37,342 nt of DNA from Rhizobiales bacterium Ga0077556 (GTDB lineage Bacteria; Pseudomonadota; Alphaproteobacteria; Rhizobiales; Phreatobacteraceae): NCBI GenBank assembly GCA_001464235.1, contig LNFH01000189.1, positions 1-37,342 on the forward strand. The letters run 5' to 3'. The position numbers and the translations under genes were made by a program. A model generated the notes under the pieces. That model did not search any database. It was not told the origin of the DNA and worked only from the letters and a program-made list of their open reading frames with translations. Position 1 is the stretch's first letter; every line of letters begins with the position of its first letter. Of this stretch, positions 24,537 through 37,342 are shown one piece after another.

Positions 24537-25204
24537 CCGTCGCGGTCGAACGGCGGCGGACGGCCTCCGTCGATCCGCCGGCCTTCAGCGTCGTCGTGCC
24601 GCTGGCGGCGGACGAGCCGCCGCCCGATGACCTGATCGCGCGCCTGCCGGCGGACATGGAGGTGATCCTCGCGCGCGGCGGCACCCGCGCCGAGGCCCTC
24701 AATGCCGGCGCCGCCGCGGCCCGGGGGGCATTTCTCTGGTTCGTCCATGCCGACACGCGCCTGCCCGAGGACGCGGTCGAGGCCCTGCGCGCCGCCGTGC
24801 GGCGAGAGCCCGGCGCGCTCCTCTTCTTCGACCTTTCCTTCGACGGCCCCGCCGTCATGGCGCTGAACGGCGCAGGCGCGCGCCTCCGCTCGCGCCTCCT
24901 GCGCCTGCCCTTCGGCGACCAGGCGCTGTGCATCGAGGCCGCGCTCTTCCGCCGGCTCGGCGGCTATCCCGCCGTGCCGCGCGGCGAGGATCACCTCCTC
25001 GTCTGGCGCGCCCATCGCGCCGGCGTGCCCGTCCGGCCGGTCGGGGCGCGCATCACCACCAGCAGCCGCCGCTACAGCACCCGCGGCTGGGCCCGCACCA
25101 CCGCGCTCCACCTGGCTCTGACCGTCCGCCAGGCCGCGCCGGAACTCCTCCTGAAGCCGGGTGGTATCCGGGGCCGGTTGCCGGCCCACGCGCCCGCAGC
25201 GTAA
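24533..25204 (+). CDS. rSAM/selenodomain-associated transferase 2 (TIGR04283-like glycosyltransferase)
   Basis: This 223-residue family 2-type glycosyltransferase starts at GTG 24533, overlapping the radical SAM stop in GTGA. It contains FSVVVPLAADEPPPDDLI (about 19-36), GGTRAEALNAGAAAARGAFLWFVHADTRLPEDAV (about 53-86; relatives read 'GR..QlN.GA..A.G..LlFLHaDt.lP'), and LPFGDQALCIEAALFRRLGGYPAVPRGEDHLLVWRAHRAG (about 125-164). It ends with RRYSTRGWARTTALHL. The family partners transferase 1 and radical SAM proteins in arsenosugar-type clusters. Base composition is like the neighbours. Confidence 0.88.
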   Translation: MTVAVERRRTASVDPPAFSVVVPLAADEPPPDDLIARLPADMEVILARGGTRAEALNAGAAAARGAFLWFVHADTRLPEDAVEALRAAVRREPGALLFFDLSFDGPAVMALNGAGARLRSRLLRLPFGDQALCIEAALFRRLGGYPAVPRGEDHLLVWRAHRAGVPVRPVGARITTSSRRYSTRGWARTTALHLALTVRQAAPELLLKPGGIRGRLPAHAPAA

Positions 25205-25258
25205 CGCTGTGAGAGGTCCTGGGAGGGGAATCGCCCGCGCCCGCGAGAAGGTTTCGTC

Positions 25259-27673
<2,415 letters not shown>

Positions 27674-27679
27674 GGCGCC

Positions 27680-29731
<2,052 letters not shown>

Positions 29732-29781
29732 GGGGGGTTCTTAAGGCTCTCGCGGGCAGGGATCTGCACGTTCTGGCGAGC

Positions 29782-29806
29782 AACGCGATGGTCCTGACGG
29801 GGTTCC
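29782..29806 (-). promoter_or_regulatory. EcfG-type promoter of glgX
   Basis: Read on the - strand, GGAAC (29806-29802), 16 bases and CGTT (29785-29782) are an exact EcfG match, about 50 bases upstream of the glgX ATG at 29731. Confidence 0.78.
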
Positions 29807-29848
29807 CCGATCCGGCCGGCGGGCCCGAGACTTTTTTGCAATGCAACA

Positions 29849-29874
29849 GGAACTTCGTCACTCGCCCTGTCGTT
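29849..29874 (+). promoter_or_regulatory. EcfG-type promoter of glgA
   Basis: GGAAC (29849-29853), 17 bases and CGTT (29871-29874) match the consensus exactly, 37 bases before ATG 29912. The predicted start near 29881 leaves too little leader for the alternative TTG at 29891. Confidence 0.8.
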
Positions 29875-29911
29875 GTAGCATCGACCTCCCTTGAATCTCC
29901 GCGAGCGTGCC

Positions 29912-31459
29912 ATGCAGGTCTTCGAGAGCCCTTCTGAAGAGCCTCTGATTGCTGCCGATCCCGCCGTCGTCCCGGAGGCGCCGGCCTCCCCCCAAGATAT
30001 CCCGCGGGAAAGCCCGCAGGCGCCGCCGGCCCTCGGCGGCAAACGGCCGCGCGTGCTCTTCGTCACGCCCGAGATGGGCGACTTCATCAAGGCCGGCGGC
30101 CTCGGCGAGGTCTCCGCCTCACTGCCCCGCCAGCTCACCCGCCTCTGCGACGTCCGCGTGCTCATGCCGGGCTACCGGCAGGTGCGCCGCAAGGGTGGTC
30201 ACATCGACGTGGTCCGCTCCATGCCCGCCTCGGCCGGCCTGCCGGCCTGGTCGCTCGGCCGCCTCACCCGTCCCGACGGCCTCGTCGTCTACGTCGTCCT
30301 CTGCGACGAGCTCTACGACCGCGACGGCTCGCCCTACGGCCCCTACGGCGCCGGCGACTTCGCCGACAACGACGTGCGCTTCGCCCGCCTGTCGCTGGCC
30401 GCGGCGGAGGTCGCCGCCGGCGAGGCCGACCCCAACTGGAAGGCCGACATCCTCCATGCCCACGACTGGCCGGCAGCCCTCGCGCCGCTCTACCTCGCCA
30501 CCCGCGAGGGCCGGGACAAGCCGGCCTCGATCCTGACCATCCACAACCTCGCCTATCAGGGCCTCTACGGCGCCGACCGGCTGCACAGCCTCGGCATTCC
30601 CGACGCCGCCTTCACCTCCGAGGGGGCCGAGTTCTACGGCCAGCTCTCGTTCCTCAAGGCCGGCATCGCCTTCGCCACGCACCTCACCACGGTCAGCGAG
30701 ACCTATGCGCGCGAGATCACCACGCCGGAACACGGCTGCGGGCTCGACGGCATGCTGCGCCGCCGCTACGCCGCGGGCGAGCTCACCGGCATCCTCAACG
30801 GCATCGACGACCGGATGGTCATGCCGCCCGACCAGGCCCTCGACCCGCGCGCGCTGGGCGACTGGAAGCGCGCCAACGCCCGCACGGTACGCAAGATCTT
30901 CGGCCTGACGCCCTCGCGCGGGCCGCTCTTCGCGGTCATCTCCCGCCTCGTCCACCAGAAGGGCGTCGACCTCGCGGTGGAGGCGGCCGAGACCATCATC
31001 GCCGGCGGCGGCCAGCTGGTCGTCACCGGGCGCGGCGAGCCCGATCTCGAGGCGGCGGTGGAGCGCCTCGGCGAGCGTCACCCGGACGCCGTCGGCGTCC
31101 ATATCGGCTTCGACGACGAGGAGGCGCGCCAGGTCTTCGCCGGCAGCGACTTCCTGCTCATGCCCTCCCGCTTCGAGCCCTGCGGCCTCAGCCAGATGTA
31201 TGCGCAGCGCGCCGGCAGCCTGCCCATCGCCTACCGCACCGGCGGCCTCGCCGACACGATCGACGACGGCCGCTCGGGCTTCCTCTTCTCGAGCCTGTCC
31301 TCGTCGAGCCTCGGCGGCGCGGTGAACCGGGCGCTGGGCGCCTATCGCCGCCGCGCCGACCTCATCGCCATGCGCCGCCACGCCATCGCCAAGCGCTTCG
31401 ACTGGACGGGTGCGACGGCGCGCTACGCCACCATCTACTCGCGGGCGCTGGAGGCGTGA
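29912..31459 (+). CDS. glgA: Glycogen synthase (ADP-glucose type, GT5)
   Basis: This 515-residue GT5 glucosyltransferase extends alpha-1,4 glucan from ADP-glucose. The start ATG 29912 fits the promoter position; a TTG seven codons earlier is in frame but lacks a ribosome site. A Pro-rich N-terminal extension of about 45 residues is unusual for the family. The core begins RPRVLFVTPEMGDFIKAGGLGEVSASLP, where Lys about 60 of the K-x-G-G-L motif binds ADP-glucose. Further motifs are DILHAHDWPAALAPLYL, TIHNLAYQGLY, LTGILNGID, and the GT-B C-terminal SRLVHQKGVDL and MPSRFEPCGLSQMYAQRAGSLPIAYRTGGLADTI. No glgC is in view. Confidence 0.95.
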   Translation: MQVFESPSEEPLIAADPAVVPEAPASPQDIPRESPQAPPALGGKRPRVLFVTPEMGDFIKAGGLGEVSASLPRQLTRLCDVRVLMPGYRQVRRKGGHIDVVRSMPASAGLPAWSLGRLTRPDGLVVYVVLCDELYDRDGSPYGPYGAGDFADNDVRFARLSLAAAEVAAGEADPNWKADILHAHDWPAALAPLYLATREGRDKPASILTIHNLAYQGLYGADRLHSLGIPDAAFTSEGAEFYGQLSFLKAGIAFATHLTTVSETYAREITTPEHGCGLDGMLRRRYAAGELTGILNGIDDRMVMPPDQALDPRALGDWKRANARTVRKIFGLTPSRGPLFAVISRLVHQKGVDLAVEAAETIIAGGGQLVVTGRGEPDLEAAVERLGERHPDAVGVHIGFDDEEARQVFAGSDFLLMPSRFEPCGLSQMYAQRAGSLPIAYRTGGLADTIDDGRSGFLFSSLSSSSLGGAVNRALGAYRRRADLIAMRRHAIAKRFDWTGATARYATIYSRALEA

Positions 31460-31478
31460 CGGCCCTGGCAGGTCCGGC

Positions 31479-31739
31479 TCACGGCTCCTCCCGCTTGCGC
31501 CGTCCCGCGGCCTTGCCCGGCACGGCGGGAGCCTTGTCGGTCTTGGCGGCGGCCTTCGGCGCCCGCGCCTTCGAGGCCGGCTTTGACGGCGAGGCGGGGC
31601 TCGCCGCTTCCGGGGCCAGCCCCGGCGCGGCCGTCAGCTCCCGCTCCGCCGTCGCCCAGTGGACCTCGGCCCGCCCCGACGGGCGGCCTTCCGCCTCCCA
31701 GATCTCATAGGCTCGTTTCTCGATCATCATGCGCGACAT
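31479..31739 (-). CDS. DUF2934 small protein
   Basis: This 86-residue protein starts at ATG 31739 with AGGAGG six bases upstream. The N-terminal half (MIEKRAYEIWEAEGRPSGRAEVHWATAEREL, about 5-35) is a textbook DUF2934 domain of unknown function. The second half is a low-complexity Ala/Pro/Lys-rich tail (SKPASKARAPKAAAKTDKAP) ending in basic residues, which suggests nucleic-acid or membrane contact. It lies between glgA and glgB on the opposite strand. I found no EcfG promoter in the 81 bases upstream. Confidence 0.85.
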   Translation of the reverse strand: MSRMMIEKRAYEIWEAEGRPSGRAEVHWATAERELTAAPGLAPEAASPASPSKPASKARAPKAAAKTDKAPAVPGKAAGRRKREEP

Positions 31740-31820
31740 CCGCCGCCTCCTCTTCCGTTTCGCCGCGCCGCCGCCCATGGGGGCGGCCCGGCGCTCATGT
31801 GATGACGTGGAGCGGCTCAC

Positions 31821-34017
31821 GTGGTGATCCGCCGCTCCACCCCGCGCGCCAGCGAGACCGTGTCCGCGCCCGGAACCAGCCTGCCGCCGGGCGTGGTGAA
31901 CGCCCTCATCGCCGGCACCCACGGGGATCCCTTCTCCGTCCTCGGCCCCCACCGGGAGGGGACGGGCCTGCGCATCCGCCAGGCCCTGCCCGGCGCCTAT
32001 TATGCGGAAGTCGAGCCCGCGGGCGGTGGTCCCACGACACCGCTCGCCGAAACGTCACCGGGCTTTTTCGAGGTGCTCCTGCCCGAGCCGATCGATTACC
32101 GCCTCGTCGTACACTGGGCGGGGGCGGTGCAGCGCACCGTCGATCCCTACGGGCTGCCGGCCATGCTCTCCAGCGACGACCTCCACTGGTTCGCCGAGGG
32201 CCGCCACCGCGACCTCGCCAAGCGGATGGGCGCGGTGCCCTGCCGGCATGCGGGCCACGAGGGCGTCGGCTTCGCCGTCTGGGCCCCCAATGCGCGCGCC
32301 GTCTCCGTCGTCGGGGACTTCAACGGCTGGAACCCGGCCCGCCACCCCATGCGACGGCGCTGGGAGGCGGGGGTCTGGGAGCTGTTCATCCCGGGGCTGG
32401 CGCCGGGCGCGGTCTACAAGTTCGCCATCACCGGCCCCTCCGGCGAGCGCCTGCCCTGGAAGGCCGACCCGCTGGCGCGGCGCACCGAGCTGCCGCCCCG
32501 CACCGCCTCCATCGTCGCCGCGCCGCCGCGCTTCACCTGGACCGACGGCGACTGGATGGCGGCCCGCGCCGAGGCCGACGACAGCCGCCGCCCGATGTCG
32601 ATCTACGAGGTCCATGTCGGCTCATGGCTGCGCAGCCATGACGGCCACGAGGGCAGCTGGGCCGAGGCGGCCGACCGGCTGATCCCCTATGTGCAGCATC
32701 TCGGCTTCACCCATGTCGAGCTGATGCCGATCACCGAATATCCCTTCGGCGGCTCCTGGGGCTACCAGCCCCTGTCGCTCTTCGCGCCCACCGCCCGGCT
32801 CGGCGATCCCGCCGACCTCGCCCGCTTCATCGACCGCTGCCATGCCGCCGGCATCGGCGTCATCCTCGACTGGGTGCCCTCGCATTTTCCCGGCGACGCC
32901 CATGGCCTCGCCCGCTTCGACGGCACCGCGCTCTACGAACACGAGGACCCGCGCGAGGGCTATCACCCCGACTGGAACACGATGATCTACAACCTGGGGC
33001 GCCGCGAGGTCCGCGGCTTCCTCATGGCCTCGGCGCTCTGGTGGATCCGCACCTTCCACCTCGACGGCCTGCGGCGACTACAGCCGCCAGCCCGGCGAGT
33101 GGATCCCCAACGTCCATGGCGGCCGGGAGAACCTCGAGGCCGTCTCCTTCCTGCGCGAGCTGAACGACCTCATCGACGCGGAGGGGGATGGCGCCGTCGT
33201 CATCGCCGAGGAATCGACCGCCTGGCCGGGCGTCACCGCCCCCACCGACGAGGACGGGCTCGGCTTCCACTTCAAGTGGAACATGGGCTGGATGCACGAC
33301 ACGCTGCGCTATTTCGGACGCGACCCGATCCACCGCGGCCACCACCCGAACGACCTGACCTTCGGCCTCGTCTATGCCCATTCCGAGCACTACGTGCTGC
33401 CGATCTCCCATGACGAGGTCGTCCACGGGAAGGGCTCGCTCATCGCCCGCATGCCCGGCGACGACTGGCAGCGCTTCGCCAATCTCCGCCTCCTCCTCGG
33501 CTGGATGTGGGCCCATCCGGGCAAGAAGCTCCTGTTCATGGGCTGCGAGTTCGGCGCCGAGGCCGAGTGGAACGCCGATGCGCCCTTCCCCTGGCCGGCG
33601 GAGGACGCCGTCCTGCCGCGCGGCACGATGCAGTTCCTCGCCGATCTCAACCGCGTCTATCGCGACATTCCGGCCCTCCATCGCCGCGACCGCGAGGCGG
33701 ACGGCTTCCGCTGGATCATCGCCGACGACCGGGACAACCAGGTCTTCGCCTTCTTCCGCAGCGACGGCACCGACGAGGTGCTCGTCATCGCCAACATGAC
33801 TCCCGTGCCGCGCATGGCCTATCGCGTCGGCGTCCGGCAGGCTGGCTTCTGGCGGGAGGTGGTCAACAGCGACGCGGCGGCCTATGGCGGCTCCGGCCTC
33901 GGCAATGGCGGCGGCGTCGAGGCCGGCCCCGAAGCGTCTCACGGCGAGCCCTTCTCCCTCAGCCTCACTTTGCCGCCGCTCGGCATCCTCATCCTGAAGC
34001 CGGAAGGACGCGGCTGA
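31821..34017 (+). pseudogene. glgB: 1,4-alpha-glucan branching enzyme GlgB, frame broken near 33074
   Basis: This is a GH13 branching enzyme, read from GTG 31821 with GGAG about ten bases upstream. A first N-terminal domain (about 25-120) and a CBM48 domain (VGFAVWAPNARAVSVVGDFNGWN) lead into the catalytic barrel: SIYEVHVGSW, EYPFGGSWGYQ, and DWVPSHFP (region I). After the break come [23 protein letters not shown] (acid Glu) and [14 protein letters not shown] (region IV), then the C-terminal beta domain to TGA 34015-34017. The break falls after FHLDGLR. Branching enzymes read about ten residues here (VDAVASMLYR in a typical case), so about 29 bases are missing, including the codon of the catalytic nucleophile Asp. 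As read, no active enzyme could be made. malQ follows after one base. Confidence 0.88.
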
Positions 34018-34018
34018 C

Positions 34019-36046
34019 ATGCATGACGACGACCTTCGCGACCTCGCCCGGCGTTCGGGTATCGCGCTCGACTGGCGGGACCAGCGCGGCGAGACCCGGC
34101 CCGTCTCCATCGACACGCTGAGGGCCATCCTCGCCGCCATGGACGTGTCGCCCGAACAGGCCGCCGGCGCCGGTCCCGCGGCCCGTGATTACCCACTGCT
34201 GACGACCCGCGTGGGGCGGCAGATCTTTCTCGCCGGCGCGGGTTTCTCCGGCGACGGGCTCGAGATCGAGGACGAGCAGGGCACGGCCGCGGCCGTGGCG
34301 CTCTCCTGGGACGCCTCCGGGCCCGTCATGGAGGCCCCCGCGACGCCCGGTTACTACCGGCTGCACCAGGCCGGCCGCACGGTGACCCTGGCGGTCGCGC
34401 CGGCACGCGGCCCCACCATCGCCGAGCGGCTCGGCGGCCGGGGCTGGGCCCTCGCCGCGCAGATCTACGCGCTGCGCTCGCGCCATGACGGCGGCATCGG
34501 CAATTTCGGCGGCGTCGCCGCGCTGGGAACCGCGGCCGGGGAGCGCGGCGCCGACGCGGTCGCCGTCAGCCCCACCCATGCCCTGTTCGGCGCGGCGCCG
34601 GGGCACTTCAGCCCCTATTCGCCCTCCACCCGCCTCTTCGCCAACCCGCTCCATGCCGATCCGATCCTCGTCCTCGGCGCCGAGGCGGTCGAGGCGGCTA
34701 TCCGCGAGGCGGGCATCGCCGCCGCCATGGAGACGCTGGAACGGGCTCCCGCCGTGTCGTGGGAGGCGGCGACGCCGGTCCGGCAGGTCCTCCTCGACCA
34801 CCTGCACCGGCGGCTCGTCGCATCGGGCGGTCCGCTCGCCGCCGACTTCGCCGCCTATCGTGCCGCCGCGCCGCAGGCCCTGATCGACCACGCCACCTTC
34901 GAGGTGCTGCACGGCGCCATGCTGCGCCAGGACCCCGGCCGCTGGCACTGGCGCACCTGGCCCGAGGCTTTCGCCGACGCCGCCTCCCCGGGGGTCCAGG
35001 CGTTCCGGCAGGAGCATGCCGAGGCCGTCGACCGGCAGGTCTTCGCGCAATGGCTCGCCGAGCGCTCGCAGCAGGCGGCCCAGGCCCGCTGCCGCGAGGC
35101 CGGCATGCGCATCGGCATCATCGCCGACCTCGCCATCGGCGTGGAGGGCGCGGGCAGCCAGTGCTGGAGCCGCCCGGCCGACATGCTCACCGGGCTCGGC
35201 ATCGGCGCGCCGCCGGACTACTACGCCGCCGAGGGGCAGAACTGGGGCCTGACCACCTTCTCGCCGACGGGCCTCGCCCGCAGCGGCTTTGCCGGCTTCA
35301 TCGCCATGCTCCGGGCGAGCCTCGCCCATGTCGGCGGCCTGCGCATCGACCACGTCATGGGCTTCGACCGCCTCTGGATGGTGCCCGAAGGGGCCTCCGC
35401 CACCGAGGGCGCCTATCTCGCCATGCCGTCGGAGGACCTGTTCTGCCTCACCGCGCTCGAGGCCCTGCGCCACCGGGCGGTGGTCATCGGCGAGGATCTC
35501 GGCACGCTGCCCCACGGCTATCGCGAGAAGCTGCAGGCGGAGGGCATCGCCGGCATGCGCGTGCTGCGCTTCGAGCGTGACGACCATGGCCATCGCCACC
35601 CGTCCAACTGGGATGCCGACGCCATCGCCATGACCTCCACCCACGACATGATCGCCACCGCCGGTTGGTGGCGCGGCGCCGACCTCGACCCCGGCGACAC
35701 GGCGGGGCAGGGCGCGCGCGCCTGGGACCGCGGTCTCTTCTGGGGATCGGCGCAGGAGGCGGGTCTCGTCTCGGGCGAACGCCCGGCACCCGACGCGCCG
35801 GACGCCGTCGTCGATGCCGCCGTCGCCTATGTGGGCGGAACGCCCTCGGCCCTCGCGGTCATCGCGGTTGAGGACGTCCTCGGCCTCGACGTCCAGCCGA
35901 ACGTGCCGGGCACCACCGCCGAGAAACCGAACTGGCGCCACCGCCTTCCGGGCCCGGCGGCGAGACTGCTCGACGATCCCGGCGCCGGACGGCGCATCCG
36001 GCTCCTCAGGGAGCGGCGCGGGTCACGCCCGCTCGATGCTCCATAG
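34019..36046 (+). CDS. malQ: 4-alpha-glucanotransferase (amylomaltase)
   Basis: This 675-residue GH77 enzyme moves maltodextrin segments between chains and recycles short oligosaccharides from debranching. ATG 34019 is one base after the glgB stop, so it is probably co-translated. The N-terminal 120 residues are a beta domain typical of the longer MalQ forms. The barrel shows YALRSRHDGGIGNFG, SPYSPSTRLFANPLHADP, IIADLAIGVEGAGSQCWS, GLRIDHVMGFDRLWMVP (nucleophile Asp about 444), VVIGEDLGTLPHGYREKL (acid Glu) and TSTHDMIATAGWWRG. Its last 24 bases overlap the convergent treZ gene. Confidence 0.95.
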   Translation: MHDDDLRDLARRSGIALDWRDQRGETRPVSIDTLRAILAAMDVSPEQAAGAGPAARDYPLLTTRVGRQIFLAGAGFSGDGLEIEDEQGTAAAVALSWDASGPVMEAPATPGYYRLHQAGRTVTLAVAPARGPTIAERLGGRGWALAAQIYALRSRHDGGIGNFGGVAALGTAAGERGADAVAVSPTHALFGAAPGHFSPYSPSTRLFANPLHADPILVLGAEAVEAAIREAGIAAAMETLERAPAVSWEAATPVRQVLLDHLHRRLVASGGPLAADFAAYRAAAPQALIDHATFEVLHGAMLRQDPGRWHWRTWPEAFADAASPGVQAFRQEHAEAVDRQVFAQWLAERSQQAAQARCREAGMRIGIIADLAIGVEGAGSQCWSRPADMLTGLGIGAPPDYYAAEGQNWGLTTFSPTGLARSGFAGFIAMLRASLAHVGGLRIDHVMGFDRLWMVPEGASATEGAYLAMPSEDLFCLTALEALRHRAVVIGEDLGTLPHGYREKLQAEGIAGMRVLRFERDDHGHRHPSNWDADAIAMTSTHDMIATAGWWRGADLDPGDTAGQGARAWDRGLFWGSAQEAGLVSGERPAPDAPDAVVDAAVAYVGGTPSALAVIAVEDVLGLDVQPNVPGTTAEKPNWRHRLPGPAARLLDDPGAGRRIRLLRERRGSRPLDAP

Positions 36047-37342
36047 CGCCGTCCAGGGCCCGAGCCGCCCGTCGGACCAGCCCGGCCCTTCCGACCACAG
36101 CACCTCGCCGGCCGGAGCGGCGCCATGACGCCGCGCCTCCGGCGACAGGTTGAGGAGAAGCGAGAGACGGCTATCGCCGCTGCGCCAGGTGACCGTGATC
36201 ACCCCCGTTTCCGTCACTGCCCCCTCGCCCGCGGCCATGGCTGCGAGCAGCGGCACGATCCGCTCGCGCCGGACCGCGAGGATGCGGCGATACCAGGCGA
36301 GTGTCTCCGCATGGGGCGGGCGGGTCCGCTCCGACCAGTCGAGCTTGGAGGCGAGGAAGGTCTCCCGCGCCGTGGGGTCGGGGATGGCGGCCCGCCGCTC
36401 CGGATCGGCGAAGGCGGAAAAGCGCTGGAACTCGGCACGCCGGCCGTCCCGCACCGCATCCTTCAGGTCGTCGCCGAGGTCGCAGAAGAACTGGAACGGC
36501 GCGCTCGCGCCCCATTCCTCGCCCTGGAAGAGGAGCGGGATCTGCGGCGAAAGCAGGAAGGCGGCCGTTGCCGCCCGCACCGCCGCGGGGTCGGCGCCGT
36601 GGGCGATGCGGTCGCCGAAGGCGCGGTTGCCGATCTGGTCGTGGTTCTGCAGGAAGGCGACGAAGGCCGTCGGCGACAGGTCGTGGCAGGGCGCCCCGCG
36701 CTCCGATCCGCGATAGGGCATCGGCTCGCCCTGGAAGGCGAAGCCCTCGGCGAGAGCGCGGGCGAGGCGGTCGGCCCGGCCGGCATAGTCGCCGTAATAG
36801 CCCTCGTCCTCCCCCGTCACCGCCACGTGCAGGGCGTGATGGACGTCGTCGTTCCACTGGGCCCGGTAGTCGCGGCGCAGCCAGGCGGGTTCGTTGTCCT
36901 CGTTCTCGACGATGAGGTGCAGCGGGCGCCCCGCCGGCAGCCGCGCCACGGCCGCGGCGATCTCGGCGAGGATGTGGTTGGCGCTGTCGTCGCGGATCTC
37001 GTGCACGGCATCGAGGCGCAGGCCGTCGAAGCCGTAGTGCTCCAGCCAGAACAGCGCGTTCTCCACCGCGAAGGCGCGGACCTCGTCGCGGCCCTCGGCG
37101 TCGAAATTGACCGCCGCGCCCCAGGGCGTCTCGTGCGCCTCGTTGAACAGCGGCGCATAGAGCGGGAGGTAGTTCCCCTCCGGTCCGAAGTGGTTGTAGA
37201 CGACGTCCAGCAGCACGGACATGCCGTGCCCGTGGGCCGCATCGACCAGCGCCTTCAGGTCCTCGGGCCGCCCGTAGGGCATGGCCGGCGCGAACAGCAG
37301 CACCCCGTCATAGCCCCAGTTCCGCTCGCCCGGGAACGCCGC
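36023..37342 (-). CDS. treZ: Malto-oligosyltrehalose trehalohydrolase TreZ (5' end outside window)
   Basis: The visible 439 residues are the C-terminal three quarters of a GH13 enzyme that releases trehalose from maltooligosyl-trehalose; the frame stays open to the window edge. Motifs in order are NWGYDGVLLFAP, YGRPEDLKALVDAAHGHGMSVLLDVVYNHFGPEGNYL (region I), GFDGLRLDAVHEI (nucleophile Asp), LIVENEDNEP (acid Glu), QNHDQIGNRAFGDRI (region IV), and PLLFQGEEWGASAPFQFFCD. The GPEGNYL and ENEDN forms are typical of TreZ rather than GlgB. Its partner TreY is not in view and is expected upstream. It converges on malQ with a 24-base overlap of coding ends. Confidence 0.95.
   Translation of the reverse strand, partial: AAFPGERNWGYDGVLLFAPAMPYGRPEDLKALVDAAHGHGMSVLLDVVYNHFGPEGNYLPLYAPLFNEAHETPWGAAVNFDAEGRDEVRAFAVENALFWLEHYGFDGLRLDAVHEIRDDSANHILAEIAAAVARLPAGRPLHLIVENEDNEPAWLRRDYRAQWNDDVHHALHVAVTGEDEGYYGDYAGRADRLARALAEGFAFQGEPMPYRGSERGAPCHDLSPTAFVAFLQNHDQIGNRAFGDRIAHGADPAAVRAATAAFLLSPQIPLLFQGEEWGASAPFQFFCDLGDDLKDAVRDGRRAEFQRFSAFADPERRAAIPDPTARETFLASKLDWSERTRPPHAETLAWYRRILAVRRERIVPLLAAMAAGEGAVTETGVITVTWRSGDSRLSLLLNLSPEARRHGAAPAGEVLWSEGPGWSDGRLGPWTALWSIERA

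Noticed and set aside
25205-25258. EcfG-like promoter before glgP starting with GGAAT
   Set aside because: The -35 is imperfect and no GTT lies at 16-17 bases.
33060-33090. Programmed ribosomal frameshifting in glgB or the other broken genes
   Set aside because: Conserved residues are missing at the junctions and no slippery heptamer with a downstream structure is apparent, so a deletion explains the data better.

Overview
The window is about 70% GC, densely packed DNA from an alphaproteobacterium, most likely of the order Hyphomicrobiales (Rhizobiales). Four things support this: codon use strongly biased to G/C in third positions; several promoters of the alphaproteobacterial general-stress sigma factor EcfG (GGAAC, 16-17 bases, CGTT); an Irr-type iron-control palindrome; and families typical of that order (HWE kinase, IalB, DUF892). 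I cannot name the genus. No phage, insertion sequence, CRISPR array or integrase was seen.

Layout. (1) 1-4322, + strand: the end of a PotD-like ABC transporter operon (binding protein, two permeases), a PuuE-type allantoinase and an NHL-repeat protein. (2) 4376-4451: tRNA-Thr(CGT) with its own promoter. (3) 4505-11781, all - strand: an iron or heme uptake operon read ialB-like, FecI-type sigma, FecR-type regulator, TonB-dependent receptor, exbB, exbD, tonB, with an Irr-like palindrome ahead of the first gene. (4) 12126-15559: a general-stress block of a 73-residue protein, a PNPOx-like flavin protein, a PAS-HWE histidine kinase, a DUF892 ferritin-like protein, a small membrane-anchored protein and a DUF883-like protein. 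Most of these carry EcfG promoters. (5) 15618-19360: an amidase, then a GMC oxidoreductase with an iron-sulfur cysteine motif and its small subunit. (6) 19364-25204: two divergent arms forming an 'rSAM/selenodomain' cluster. It holds an FAD oxidoreductase of the SelD-N-terminal family, transferase 1, a TVP38/TMEM64 membrane protein, a mercuric-reductase-like flavoprotein, a radical SAM protein and transferase 2. (7) 25259-37342: glycogen and trehalose metabolism, glgP, glgX, glgA, a DUF2934 protein, glgB, malQ and partial treZ.

How the parts work together. The glgX-glgA intergenic region has two divergent EcfG promoters, so glycogen turnover appears tied to the general stress response, as do the genes at 12-15.6 kb. 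The HWE kinase in that block is a candidate sensor for the same response. The iron operon looks like a complete cell-surface-signalling system with its own energising complex. The radical SAM cluster resembles families linked to arsenosugar or selenium biology, and its chemistry here is undetermined.

One caution applies throughout. Four + strand genes (second permease, NHL protein, radical SAM protein, glgB) each change frame at a point where a short conserved stretch, roughly 13-30 bases, is also missing. This pattern looks more like assembly loss than four independent natural pseudogenes.
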